Below, in pieces: positions 16,255-23,621 of a DNA stretch of 40,520 nt; the stretch's first letter is position 1; each line of letters opens with the position of its first letter. The position numbers were made by a program, and so were the translations under genes. The notes beneath the pieces are model-generated. The model did not search any database, was not told the origin of the DNA, and worked only from the letters and a program-made list of their open reading frames with translations. The stretch covers positions 1-40,520 of the forward strand of contig ONCZ01000066.1 of the NCBI GenBank assembly GCA_900316445.1, given 5' to 3'. The DNA comes from an uncultured Prevotellaceae bacterium. GTDB lineage: Bacteria; Bacteroidota; Bacteroidia; Bacteroidales; Bacteroidaceae.

Positions 16255-16884
16255 ATGAAAGGGATTATCTATGCACGTGTTTCAAGTCTTGGTGATAGAC
16301 AGAACACAGAAAGACAGATTTCTGATTTAAAGCAATATGCAGCCTATCAGAATTTAGAGATTTCCAGAATATTTGAAGAAAAGATTTCTGGAGCAAAGAA
16401 GAACGTGGAGAGACCAATATTATTGCAGGCTATTGACTATTGCAAAGAAAATGGTGTTTCCATCCTCTTAGTAAGTGAACTTTCCAGATTAGGGAGAAAT
16501 GCTTTTGAAGTCCTAGCCTGCGTCAAAGACTTGATAGATAGTGGAATTAATCTCTATATGCAGAAAGAGCAATTAACCCTATTAGATGGAGAAGGAAAGC
16601 CAACACTATTTGCACCTATAATGATTGCAACCTTATCCACTTGCGCCCAACTTGAAAGAGAAAACATTAAGTTCCGTCTTAACTCTGGCCGTGCACAATA
16701 TATAAGAAATGGAGGCAAACTTGGCCGTAAAGTTGGAAGCGTTAAGACCATAGAACAGAAGAAAGAGCAATACAAAGACGTGATTTCATATCTAAAGCGA
16801 GGCTATAGTATTAGAATGATAGCAACGCTGACAGGAAAAGGAGTGTCAACAGTACAAAGAATCAAGAAAGACTTTGCACTATAA
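16255..16884 (+). CDS. serine recombinase (resolvase/invertase family)
   Basis: A 209-aa small serine recombinase. The N-terminal catalytic signature IIYARVSS places the nucleophile at Ser10 with Arg8. ERQISDLKQYA, LVSELSRLGRN (the conserved SRLGR arginines) and the long E-helix region STCAQLERENIKFRLNSGRA follow. The C-terminal helix-turn-helix is GYSIRMIATLTGKGVSTVQRI. Length and order match resolvases and DNA invertases. Its job here (dimer resolution, inversion or transposition) is not shown. An 18-bp inverted repeat just upstream is a possible site. A terminator follows the gene. Confidence 0.92.
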   Translation: MKGIIYARVSSLGDRQNTERQISDLKQYAAYQNLEISRIFEEKISGAKKNVERPILLQAIDYCKENGVSILLVSELSRLGRNAFEVLACVKDLIDSGINLYMQKEQLTLLDGEGKPTLFAPIMIATLSTCAQLERENIKFRLNSGRAQYIRNGGKLGRKVGSVKTIEQKKEQYKDVISYLKRGYSIRMIATLTGKGVSTVQRIKKDFAL

Positions 16885-16892
16885 TGAATGAT

Positions 16893-16919
16893 GGGGAACT
16901 TCAACACATGGAGTTTCCC
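16893..16919 (+). terminator. terminator of the serine recombinase gene
   Basis: GGGGAACT and AGTTTCCC pair (one G-U) around an 11-base loop, followed by TATCTTCTTATT. Confidence 0.55.
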
Positions 16920-17045
16920 TATCTTCTTATTGTATGTATGCATAATTTCTAAATATTTGTTAAGGATTGTGTGTTTGTATACCAACTTTACTGAAAAATT
17001 GCTATCTTTACACCGAGTTTCAAGTGCATTTCCGTGGATTTGCAT

Positions 17046-17290
17046 GTTATAAAGGGCTCATTCTTATTTAAAAAGAGCGATTGAATACTATTTAGTGGCG
17101 AATCTGGACAATTCAACACTGTAAGATAAATAGTAGGCAATAGGCTCGCATCCGTTAGGATTATTGTACCCTTATGGGCATAATATATCTTAAATGGTGC
17201 GGGTTACTGTTGTTTATTACTTCTTACAGGTCGTCCAGAACCCGCACACGGTAGTGAGCAATAAGTCCCGCACTCTTTAACTACTAACTC
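17046..17290 (+). ncRNA. structured region upstream of the cargo operon, possible leader RNA
   Basis: The 447-bp gap 16885-17331 has no ORF but strong pairing. GTGCGGGTT (17197-17205) pairs perfectly with AACCCGCAC (17239-17247), and its GTGCGGG part can alternatively pair with CCCGCAC at 17267-17273. GTACCC/GGGCAT (about 17166-17180) gives a smaller hairpin. Mutually exclusive stems are typical of attenuators or riboregulators. No known RNA family is recognised; a weak -7-like TATCTTTA lies at 17003-17010. Confidence 0.35.
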
Positions 17291-17331
17291 GCTATTCATC
17301 TTGGGAACTGATAGCACAAAATGTTATTGGT

Positions 17332-17865
17332 ATGAAAAAATTCTTTATGTTAGTATCTTTGGGAATGATGAGCATATCATCATTTGCACAAGTTCAATGG
17401 GATGTTACTGTTCGTAAAGAACCTGACTACACAAAATATGGAGTAAAATATCAGCCTACAGAAACACCGAGTCGTAGTGTTCCAGATCCTTACGAAATAA
17501 ATAGAAAAAATAGCGAGATGTATAGTAACATTGAAAGGAGATGGGCTGCAGAAGAAAGAGCTTATGAGGAAGCAAATCAAGTGGTATCTAAGGAAGTTCA
17601 GTTATTTAATGGAATAAAACTTGGAACTAATCAATCCACACCAATTCGGGCAAATGTTGAAACAAGAAGAAATGGTCGTGTTGATATAACCTGTATGGGT
17701 ATAAAGAACGGCCAGAATTGGAAACCATGTAATAAACCTATCTTATCTCTTCAATCCATGTATAACAATGCTAAAAGTGAATCTGAAAAAAGCATGATTC
17801 TAGACTTGATGGACTTGGGGAATTATCTTCTTGATACTGGTAATGAAATGTATGTAATTAAATAA
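17332..17865 (+). CDS. exported protein of unknown function
   Basis: 177 aa with a clean N-terminal signal peptide (MKKFFMLVSLGMMSISSFAQ, cleavage probably after FA-Q or SFA). The mature part is polar: a Pro/Arg-rich start (VRKEPDYTKYGVKYQPTETP), a charged helix (NIERRWAAEERAYEEANQVV), then a small domain with two cysteines (DITCMGIKNGQNWKPCNKP) and a C-terminal helix. No family is recognised. First gene of a four-gene plus-strand cluster; the next gene begins two bases after its stop. Expected in the periplasm or secreted. Confidence 0.65.
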   Translation: MKKFFMLVSLGMMSISSFAQVQWDVTVRKEPDYTKYGVKYQPTETPSRSVPDPYEINRKNSEMYSNIERRWAAEERAYEEANQVVSKEVQLFNGIKLGTNQSTPIRANVETRRNGRVDITCMGIKNGQNWKPCNKPILSLQSMYNNAKSESEKSMILDLMDLGNYLLDTGNEMYVIK

Positions 17866-17867
17866 TT

Positions 17868-18491
17868 ATGGACACGATTATGGGTAATTGGAAATTTTAT
17901 CTCGTCACTCTATCTTTATTGTGTGTATCAAACTATGCATATTCTCATTTTAGACTCAAACAAAGTGTCTATTATAATGATTATTGGGGAAATTGGAAAG
18001 AAATGGATGATACTAGAATTCAAGGGAATTACGACGGCTTTATAATCTATGAAGATCATATGCATCCTTCAGATTATTTCTTTAGCTTTCAAATACAGGG
18101 ATACGTTACGCCATCAAAGAAGGATATAAAACAACATTATAAAACAAATACATGGTGGGTATATGATGGCTATGTAGAGTACTATATATGTGATTTATAT
18201 CCAACAGTTGTAGATGTATTTAAGGCAAAAGGAAGATTATTGAAAGACTGGGATATTAATAAAGAATATGAAAACAGTTTGTCCGCTTTAAAAGCTTCAA
18301 AAATGATGAAAGGTCAAAGTTATACACCTATTGGATTTAAGAAAGTACGTAAAAATGCCACAATTAAAATCGCTCCATATAAAAAAGTACCACAAGTATA
18401 TAATATATACTTTGATGGAGGTGGATATGCAATTGATTTAAACAATACTAAATTTGAAAATGGAAGACCTATACAAATTATTAAATGGTAA
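17868..18491 (+). CDS. exported aromatic-rich protein of unknown function
   Basis: 207 aa. An N-terminal hydrophobic segment (WKFYLVTLSLLCVSNYAYS) looks like a signal peptide; translation may start at Met1 or Met5. The mature part is unusually rich in Tyr and Trp (VYYNDYWGNWKEMDD, TNTWWVYDGYVEYYICDLYP) and ends in a Lys-rich beta-like stretch (GFKKVRKNATIKIAPYKKVP). It is not recognised. Two bases downstream of the previous exported protein, so co-translated with it and perhaps a partner. Confidence 0.62.
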   Translation: MDTIMGNWKFYLVTLSLLCVSNYAYSHFRLKQSVYYNDYWGNWKEMDDTRIQGNYDGFIIYEDHMHPSDYFFSFQIQGYVTPSKKDIKQHYKTNTWWVYDGYVEYYICDLYPTVVDVFKAKGRLLKDWDINKEYENSLSALKASKMMKGQSYTPIGFKKVRKNATIKIAPYKKVPQVYNIYFDGGGYAIDLNNTKFENGRPIQIIKW

Positions 18492-18508
18492 TTATACTTA
18501 TTTGAAAG

Positions 18509-19132
18509 ATGAATGAATTCACACCTAAATTATACGGAGTAAAGAGAATCAATAATTTCTTTGCAGTAGAAGCCACAAATCCATTTGGGGAGATGTCTAA
18601 ATATGACTTCATCCTTAAAGATTACCTATCTGGTAGTCAAAATGGTAATGATGGTTATAGAGCAGACGTAATGACAGAAGTCTGTGGTGATGTATACTTT
18701 AATGGATGGAAACTAGAGTACCTTAGTTTTCCTGGCAATTGGTATGGCCAATGGTCTTACTATAATATCATTGATAAGTTTGGTTGTACATATAGAAACA
18801 AAGAAAGTGCAACCAAACAAATGTGGTATAACAGACAACCAGAAGTAATGATTAGAGAGACTCTTTTGGAACTTTTAAAGTTTACAGAACAAAACCATTC
18901 CACCAAATACAGAAATATTATTGATGGTTTCTATGTTCCAACATATGAAGTGACAACAGAGAAGTATTTTGAACTTTCTGATACAATATCACAATACATC
19001 AAGGATTATCAAGACGTTGTTAATATGCTGAAAGAAGAAGATGCTTCATCCGATATGTTTGAACGTCTAAAAGAAGGATTTGATACACAGATAAAGAAGT
19101 GTTTCCCATTTAGAATTAAAATTGAGGAATAG
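18509..19132 (+). CDS. unknown soluble protein
   Basis: 207 aa, no signal peptide or membrane segment. The N-terminal half is beta-like and aromatic (VYFNGWKLEYLSFPGNWYGQ, WSYYNIIDKFGC). The C-terminal half is helical and charged (ETLLELLKFTEQNHSTKYRN; then KDYQDVVNMLKEEDASSDMF). It follows the second exported protein by 17 bp on the same strand and ends in TAG, which is a true stop because the next gene begins shortly after. Not recognised. Confidence 0.6.
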   Translation: MNEFTPKLYGVKRINNFFAVEATNPFGEMSKYDFILKDYLSGSQNGNDGYRADVMTEVCGDVYFNGWKLEYLSFPGNWYGQWSYYNIIDKFGCTYRNKESATKQMWYNRQPEVMIRETLLELLKFTEQNHSTKYRNIIDGFYVPTYEVTTEKYFELSDTISQYIKDYQDVVNMLKEEDASSDMFERLKEGFDTQIKKCFPFRIKIEE

Positions 19133-19156
19133 AAATCGGATTATCTTTCAACAGAT

Positions 19157-19720
19157 ATGAATAATTACGAACGATTGATGCAAGAAGCATCACAAGGAGA
19201 TAAGAAAGCCTTTAAGGAGTTGTATTCTTATGCAGGCTCTGGCAATGCCGAGGCACAGTATTATCTCGCCTTGTATTATAAAGGTGTTGGGCAAGATTCT
19301 GACTATGCCTATTGGATGGGAAAAGCAAAGGATAATGGCTACGTGGAAGCACAGAATAGTGTAATTCCAGAAGCAACGCATGAAACAACAGAAGAGAAAC
19401 AAGAGGAAGGGTCTAATAATGCCTTAAAGAAACTGTTGATGATGTTTTCTTTTATGGGCAGGATTAATAGGACGGAATACATCATCAGTTTTATTGGAGC
19501 AATCATTTTCATATTTGCTGTTGGCAATGTTGAAGATGATATAGTAAGAAGAATCCTACAATTAGCAGCAGATGTGTTTATTTACTCTCAGTGTGTAAGA
19601 CGGCTGCATGATTTTGGTGCTTCTGGATGGTATGTGCTAATTCCTATTGTATCGTGGATATATGCTGCATTTCCAAAAGGAGATAAAGGTGAAAATGAAT
19701 ATGGTGCTGAACCTAATTAA
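19157..19720 (+). CDS. Sel1-repeat plus DUF805 membrane protein
   Basis: 187 aa. Residues 1-60 resemble one to two Sel1/TPR-like repeats (AFKELYSYAGSGNAEAQYYL, ALYYKGVG, YAYWMGKAKDNGYVEAQN). After an acidic Glu/Thr linker comes a DUF805 (YhaH-type) inner-membrane domain: FMGRINRTEYIISFIGAIIF, VRRLHDFGASGWYVLIPI and the family's C-terminal PKGDKGENEYGAEP. Two to four membrane segments. Its function is unknown in general. Last gene of the cargo cluster, followed by a strong terminator. Confidence 0.8.
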   Translation: MNNYERLMQEASQGDKKAFKELYSYAGSGNAEAQYYLALYYKGVGQDSDYAYWMGKAKDNGYVEAQNSVIPEATHETTEEKQEEGSNNALKKLLMMFSFMGRINRTEYIISFIGAIIFIFAVGNVEDDIVRRILQLAADVFIYSQCVRRLHDFGASGWYVLIPIVSWIYAAFPKGDKGENEYGAEPN

Positions 19721-19747
19721 ACCGCTCCGACTATAAAGAAATCAAGT

Positions 19748-19777
19748 AGAATGGGCTCTTAAGCTCATTCTCTTTTT
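19748..19777 (+). terminator. terminator of the cargo operon
   Basis: AGAATGGGCT and AGCTCATTCT pair (one bulge or mismatch) and are followed by CTTTTT, 28 bases after the last cargo gene. Confidence 0.75.
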
Positions 19778-19838
19778 ATATGGTGCAGCTCCAGATGAAA
19801 AATCAGACTTTAGGGGCACATAAACATTATTTCGCCCA

Positions 19839-20072
19839 AGGACTTGTTTTTATCGACAGTCCTTACTATATTAGTATTAGGAACTTGAAGGATGATTATT
19901 ATCTTTTCTCAACACTTTTTTCTTTGTAAGTCATGGCATTGTAGTTATGTTATTATAATTTGGTTACATACAGTCCTTCAAGTTCTTCATAGAATAGTCC
20001 ATAAATAATAATATATGCTTACTACTGCGGCGGTAAGCCAAGAAACGGGAGCAGAAGTGCTCCTTTTCTTTT
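19839..20072 (+). other. structured intergenic stretch, possible small RNA ending in a terminator
   Basis: The gap 19721-20308 has no convincing ORF. It contains AAGGACT/AGTCCTT (about 19839-19865), a perfect 12-bp inverted repeat GAACTTGAAGGA (19881-19892) with TCCTTCAAGTTC (19974-19985), GCTTAC/GTAAGC (about 20018-20038), and a terminator GGAGCA-GAAG-TGCTCC followed by TTTTCTTTT (20048-20072). A terminator with no gene before it suggests a short non-coding transcript, or a structured transfer or replication site. Confidence 0.35.
20048..20072 (+). terminator. orphan rho-independent terminator
   Basis: A perfect 6-bp stem GGAGCA/TGCTCC with loop GAAG and a tail TTTTCTTTT. No gene ends immediately upstream. 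Confidence 0.65.
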
Positions 20073-20156
20073 ATACTTAGGTGTAGAACTTTTTCCACAT
20101 ACAAAACATTCACTTTAGGCGGCATCCAATTTCAATTTCTTTTGGATGATAAAAAT

Positions 20157-20228
20157 TGGGAAAACTGATACCAGAACAATCTGGGAAAAGTGATACTCTA
20201 TACACTACCTAAAGGAGAACACTACCTA
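20157..20228 (+). repeat. iteron-like direct repeats before the replication-like genes
   Basis: TGGGAAAACTGATAC (20157-20171) and TGGGAAAAGTGATAC (20182-20196) are 14/15 identical with a 25-bp period. ACACTACCTA is repeated at 20202-20211 and 20219-20228. They lie just upstream of the winged-helix gene. Possible origin or operator sites. Confidence 0.4.
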
Positions 20229-20308
20229 TTATAGTATTCACCATAAATGGAGAATACAGATTACACAGGTTTTACTACATTACTAACCATCTTACTTTAT
20301 AAAGGCTT

Positions 20309-20434
20309 ATGCTATTACACAGACCAACTCAAAGGGTGTTCCACACAAGGAAAGAAGCTAAGGACTTCTTAGGTGGAACAAATAAGTACAACAGAGCATT
20401 TAAGAATGGAGATTTATATTTTATGAACGGATAG
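20309..20434 (+). CDS. 41-aa phage-type small protein
   Basis: MLLHRPTQRVFHTRKEAKDF, then LGGTNKYNRAFKNGDLYFMNG and TAG. The pattern TRKEAK-x-x-LGGTN-x-(Y/F)NR-x-x-K-x-G-D resembles small proteins I associate with gut Bacteroidales phages, next to replication genes. It is too short for most gene callers. If TAG is sense in this block the frame would continue 18 codons to a TGA at 20487-20489, overlapping the next gene. I treat TAG as the stop here but cannot exclude readthrough. Confidence 0.5.
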   Translation: MLLHRPTQRVFHTRKEAKDFLGGTNKYNRAFKNGDLYFMNG

Positions 20435-20447
20435 AACATTGCAACCA

Positions 20448-21401
20448 ATGATTCAGTACACAGTAATTACAAAGGACATTACCAAGATTGATGGTAACAA
20501 CAAGTTAGAGGCAATACTTATTTATGCCTATATAAAGAGCAGGGAGAACTACAAAGAACACATGCTAGATAACCTTACATACGAAGAAATATCATTCCAT
20601 TTGAATATTCCACTTCAAACAGTAAAGAACATAGTACCTACATTATATGGAAACAAGTACCTATTTAAAGGGCATGAGTATTTCTATAAGGATAACAAGA
20701 CCTATCTAAAGTATTACTTCCATGAGACCTACTAGAACTTCTTCTATATAAACAACAGCCTATTTAAATTGGATAACTACAGTAAGATTCCAACTCAATA
20801 TGTAAATCAAGTGAGAGGCTTGCTATTGCTCTTAAAGGCTCATTGTTTAAATGGGACTAACTGTTATTTCTTCCAAAGAAAAGGGAAAGATGGTATTAAC
20901 TATGCTGAACTATCCAGACTATTTAAAATGGATAGAGACACAATAGAAAAGTACCTCTCTAAAGCCTTAGATGGGGGATTGATTAGAAAGATTCCAAATG
21001 GACTTACAATCATGGATAGGAACATATACCCGTACTACTTTAAAAAGAATCTATATGATGATATGTACAAAGATCTTTTCAATTGGTGTTTGAAGAAGAA
21101 AATATATCCACCATCTAGAGAGGATAGTTGCCTAGGTGTCTTATGGGCACATTACCCTGTTTTGTCAAAAGATATTATTAAATTAGCAAAAATGAATGAT
21201 GCAGAACCAAATCAATATTTCAAAATGATGAGAGAGAATATAGACAAGTTCATATTATTACATAGCTATCTGCTTTACGAACTGACCATAAGGAGAGTTA
21301 AGCCTAAAGATGGTTATCTTACTTGGAAATATCTCTTTAAAGTGTTGAACTTATAGTTACCTATGCTTACCAAGCCTCAACCACAATTTTTTATTATGTA
21401 A
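20448..21401 (+). CDS. phage-type winged-helix replication/regulatory protein with in-frame amber codons
   Basis: With TAG read as an amino acid, one frame of 317 codons runs from ATG 20448 to TAA 21399. In-frame TAGs are at 20733-20735 (codon 96) and 21354-21356 (codon 303). Under the standard code it splits into a 95-aa piece and a piece opening at a TTG (20769) with no obvious ribosome-binding site. The N-terminal part (KLEAILIYAYIKSRENYKEH, LTYEEISFHLNIPLQTVKNI) is a winged-helix fold; a second similar part is RGLLLLLKAHCLNGTNCYFF and INYAELSRLFKMDRDTIEKY. The double winged-helix layout fits phage replication or regulatory proteins. The codons around codon 96 are coding-like and uninterrupted. 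The alternative is a decayed gene with an amber mutation. The second TAG could be a true stop (195-aa C-terminal piece). Confidence 0.65.
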
Positions 21402-21402
21402 T

Positions 21403-21624
21403 ATGGAAAACGAAATCAGAAATGAATTATAGAAGCTCTATCATACAGGAGATAGAGTAACCAACAAAGAATTGAAGGAATAGATTCAACTTATATATGA
21501 TAGATTAGGCTACAAGGCTAAAGCAAAGGGTACTGATATAAAGTTATACGGCTACAGTACACATAAGGTTAAGATTCGCATTGGAGATAAGAGATTAGAC
21601 GGTGTAGAACTAACAATAATTTGA
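21403..21624 (+). CDS. 73-codon phage-type small protein with two in-frame amber codons
   Basis: Begins one base after the TAA of the winged-helix gene and ends in TGA. It reads MENEIRNEL-TAG-KLYHTG, then DRVTNKELKE-TAG-IQLIYD and RLGYKAKAKGTDIKLYGYST, finishing HKVKIRIGDKRLDGVELTII. Ambers are at codons 10 (21430-21432) and 27 (21481-21483). Both fall where Gln fits well in an amphipathic helix. The pattern (GDR-x-TNKE(L/I)KE..IYD-x-LG-x-KAKAK-x-TD(I/L)) is one I associate with small gut-phage proteins. Under the standard code no gene could be called here. Function unknown. Confidence 0.6.
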
Positions 21625-21627
21625 ATT

Positions 21628-21735
21628 ATGAAACAGAAACTAATACCCAGACCAGAAAAGAAGGTGAATTGTATGGACTTTATTAGCAAGAACTGTAGAA
21701 TAGAATATCTGGAGATTATGAAGAATAGGAAGTGA
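21628..21735 (+). CDS. 35-aa basic small protein
   Basis: MKQKLIPRPEKKVNCMDFIS, KNCRIEYLEIMKNRK, TGA stop, three bases after the previous gene. Lys/Arg-rich with two cysteines. It is the last member of the compact phage-like block, right before a strong terminator. No amber inside. Not recognised; coding status is inferred from spacing. Confidence 0.45.
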   Translation: MKQKLIPRPEKKVNCMDFISKNCRIEYLEIMKNRK

Positions 21736-21745
21736 ATAGAATAGG

Positions 21746-21780
21746 GGAGAAGGGGGCTAATATGCCCCATCTTCTCCTTT
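21746..21780. terminator. terminator between the phage-like block and integrase
   Basis: GGAGAAG-GGGGC and GCCCC-at-CTTCTCC form a strong stem with a 6-base loop, followed by TTT on the plus strand. It overlaps the integrase stop codon (TAG at 21757-21759, minus strand), so it separates converging genes. Confidence 0.7.
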
Positions 21781-23520
21781 CAGATAATTCTCATAATCTT
21801 CAATATCACTTTCTAGTTGTCGTTTGGGACGTTCAATATCTTCTTCCAAGAACATTATCTTTACGTCGTCATAAGATGCAATGCTATCTATGATACCAAA
21901 GTATTGCTCCTTGTATTGGAACAAAGAATATAGTTGAGTATCCCGAAAATAGTAACTAAGTTCAAAAACGATTTTATCTAATGCAATTACTTTTTCTTGG
22001 TCTATCTCCTTTGAATAATCACTTAGTGTTGATACATCTTTTATGGTCTTCATTGCCTGTTGGGTACTATCAGAATGAAATACATCTATATTCTTTTTCA
22101 TCATACTATCAAGATGCATTAAAGTGTCATAAGCAAATATTTTATTCAAAGATTCTGAGTTAGAAGGCTTGTTAAGGGGAACTAAAAATAGTTCGCTTTT
22201 ATTCCCATTAGCCTGTAATGCTTCAATAAATTTTTTCCCTTTATCACTTGCTGTCTCATGGAGATATACATCATTTATCATTTTTTCATCAGTATGAGCA
22301 GTTGCTATTATGACTATCTCTTTTGGAATTCCCATCTTACACATTAAGGTAATGAACGTATGACGGGCTATGTGTGTGTGCATCAATTCATATAGTTTCT
22401 TACGTTCAAATCTTAATTCTTCCCCAATTTGAGTAGTGTAACCTACATCTTCAGTTAAACCTGCTTTCTGACATACTTTCTTTATGGTGCTATTAACAGT
22501 TCGTTCTGCATTTATGATTTTCTTCTCGTCTGTTTCAAAGAGATTGTAGTATTTAAAACTTCTATTCCTATATTTTTCAATAATAGATTTTGCAATTGGA
22601 AATAAAAACAATGTAGCTACATCTCCTGTTTTTTGAACATTAAAAGATATTGTTTCATTAACAGAATCGTGGCGATGAGTTGTATAATCCCCTTTGAAAA
22701 TCTTAGGCATATCACTTATTCTTTGTCCTAATAGGCACTGACAAATAAATAAGTCTTTAGCTTCTTCTTCCTTTTCAGAAAGGTTATCCAATTTATATAT
22801 ACTTAAAATTTGTTGTTCTGTAAGTGGAACCTGTTTACTCTTCTTTTGCTCTTTACTACGATGGTCTTCCAGCAGTTCAAGGGTTGATATATCAATTTTA
22901 ACATGGGATTTTTTACCACGATTTATCAGGGTCTTTATGTCTTGTATATATTGCCTAATGCAACCAATGGTTTTTTCCTGCTTTACTAACCATTGCTGAT
23001 AATTGTTAAGTAAATCACCATTTAGAAGGGCAAGATCATCGGCTATTCCTTGTTCTTGTAGAAACTTTTTTAATCTGTTAATATTACTTCTGTACTTACT
23101 TTCTGCTTTTGTTGGTTTTAACTCAAGCATTTCTTCTAAATAACTTGTCATTTTTACTACTTTAACCTTCTTCATTTTGATACTCTTTTTCGGGTTAATA
23201 CTATTTATAACTTCCTGTAATACATTGAGTTCTAATTTTTGGCAAAGGTAATACTTTATTTCTAAAAATGATGCATTTATTGAAGAAATCTTTTTGTTTA
23301 CTATACGATTATTCCGATTATCTAATTCAGTAAGTCTATTAGAGATAGTTGCAGTCTGGCTTTTGCTATCCCAATGGGAGGGATATACTTTTAATAAGGT
23401 GTTGACTTTATGCTGTACTCCTTTCCACATAAATACAGCATAAATGATAGTCGGCTTCTCTGTTTTCTTCTGCCGTAAATTGAATCTCAATCCGAAATCC
23501 AAAAACACTTGATCTTCCAT
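21757..23520 (-). CDS. int: tyrosine recombinase / integrase
   Basis: 587-aa integrase of the element. An N-terminal Arm-type domain (FGLRFNLRQKKTEKPTIIYA, PSHWDSKSQTA) is followed by a SAM-like core-binding domain (about 125-205) and the catalytic domain with R267 (GQRISD), H383 and R386 (HIARHTF), H409 (ATAHT) and the nucleophile Tyr419 (INDVY). About 168 residues follow the tyrosine, an unusually long C-terminal extension. The gene starts about 100 bp from attR, with four 13-bp repeats between. It contains no in-frame TAG and ends in TAG, so it uses the standard code, unlike the neighbouring block. Likely mediates attL/attR recombination at the AlkD-like 3' end. Confidence 0.93.
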   Translation of the reverse strand: MEDQVFLDFGLRFNLRQKKTEKPTIIYAVFMWKGVQHKVNTLLKVYPSHWDSKSQTATISNRLTELDNRNNRIVNKKISSINASFLEIKYYLCQKLELNVLQEVINSINPKKSIKMKKVKVVKMTSYLEEMLELKPTKAESKYRSNINRLKKFLQEQGIADDLALLNGDLLNNYQQWLVKQEKTIGCIRQYIQDIKTLINRGKKSHVKIDISTLELLEDHRSKEQKKSKQVPLTEQQILSIYKLDNLSEKEEEAKDLFICQCLLGQRISDMPKIFKGDYTTHRHDSVNETISFNVQKTGDVATLFLFPIAKSIIEKYRNRSFKYYNLFETDEKKIINAERTVNSTIKKVCQKAGLTEDVGYTTQIGEELRFERKKLYELMHTHIARHTFITLMCKMGIPKEIVIIATAHTDEKMINDVYLHETASDKGKKFIEALQANGNKSELFLVPLNKPSNSESLNKIFAYDTLMHLDSMMKKNIDVFHSDSTQQAMKTIKDVSTLSDYSKEIDQEKVIALDKIVFELSYYFRDTQLYSLFQYKEQYFGIIDSIASYDDVKIMFLEEDIERPKRQLESDIEDYENYLKGEDGAY

Positions 23521-23522
23521 AC

Positions 23523-23574
23523 GTTCCTAATTTTGGTTCTTACTTTTTGTTCTTAAATTCGGTTCTTGGAGATA
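23523..23574 (+). repeat. right-end arm-type repeats (4 x 13 bp)
   Basis: Four head-to-tail 13-bp units begin GTTCCT (23523), GTTCTT (23536), GTTCTT (23549) and GTTCTT (23562). They lie directly upstream of the integrase start and inside attR. Two matching units lie inside attL. Likely integrase arm sites, and perhaps also autoregulatory operators. Confidence 0.6.
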
Positions 23575-23621
23575 TAGAGAAATCACTATTTTCAAAGAAA
23601 TCCAACTTCATATACTTTGTA

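Noticed and set aside
19781-20300. Amber-suppressor tRNA (anticodon CUA) beside the recoded genes
   Set aside because: I looked for a TTC-type T arm and a CTA anticodon loop here and in 16885-17331 and found none. The four tRNAs in the window are Gly, Thr and two Lys.
20769-21356. Separate 195-aa gene starting at TTG 20769
   Set aside because: It is in the same frame as the upstream 95-aa piece, separated only by TAG and 11 coding-like codons, with no start signal. I prefer one amber-containing gene, though the second TAG may be a real stop.
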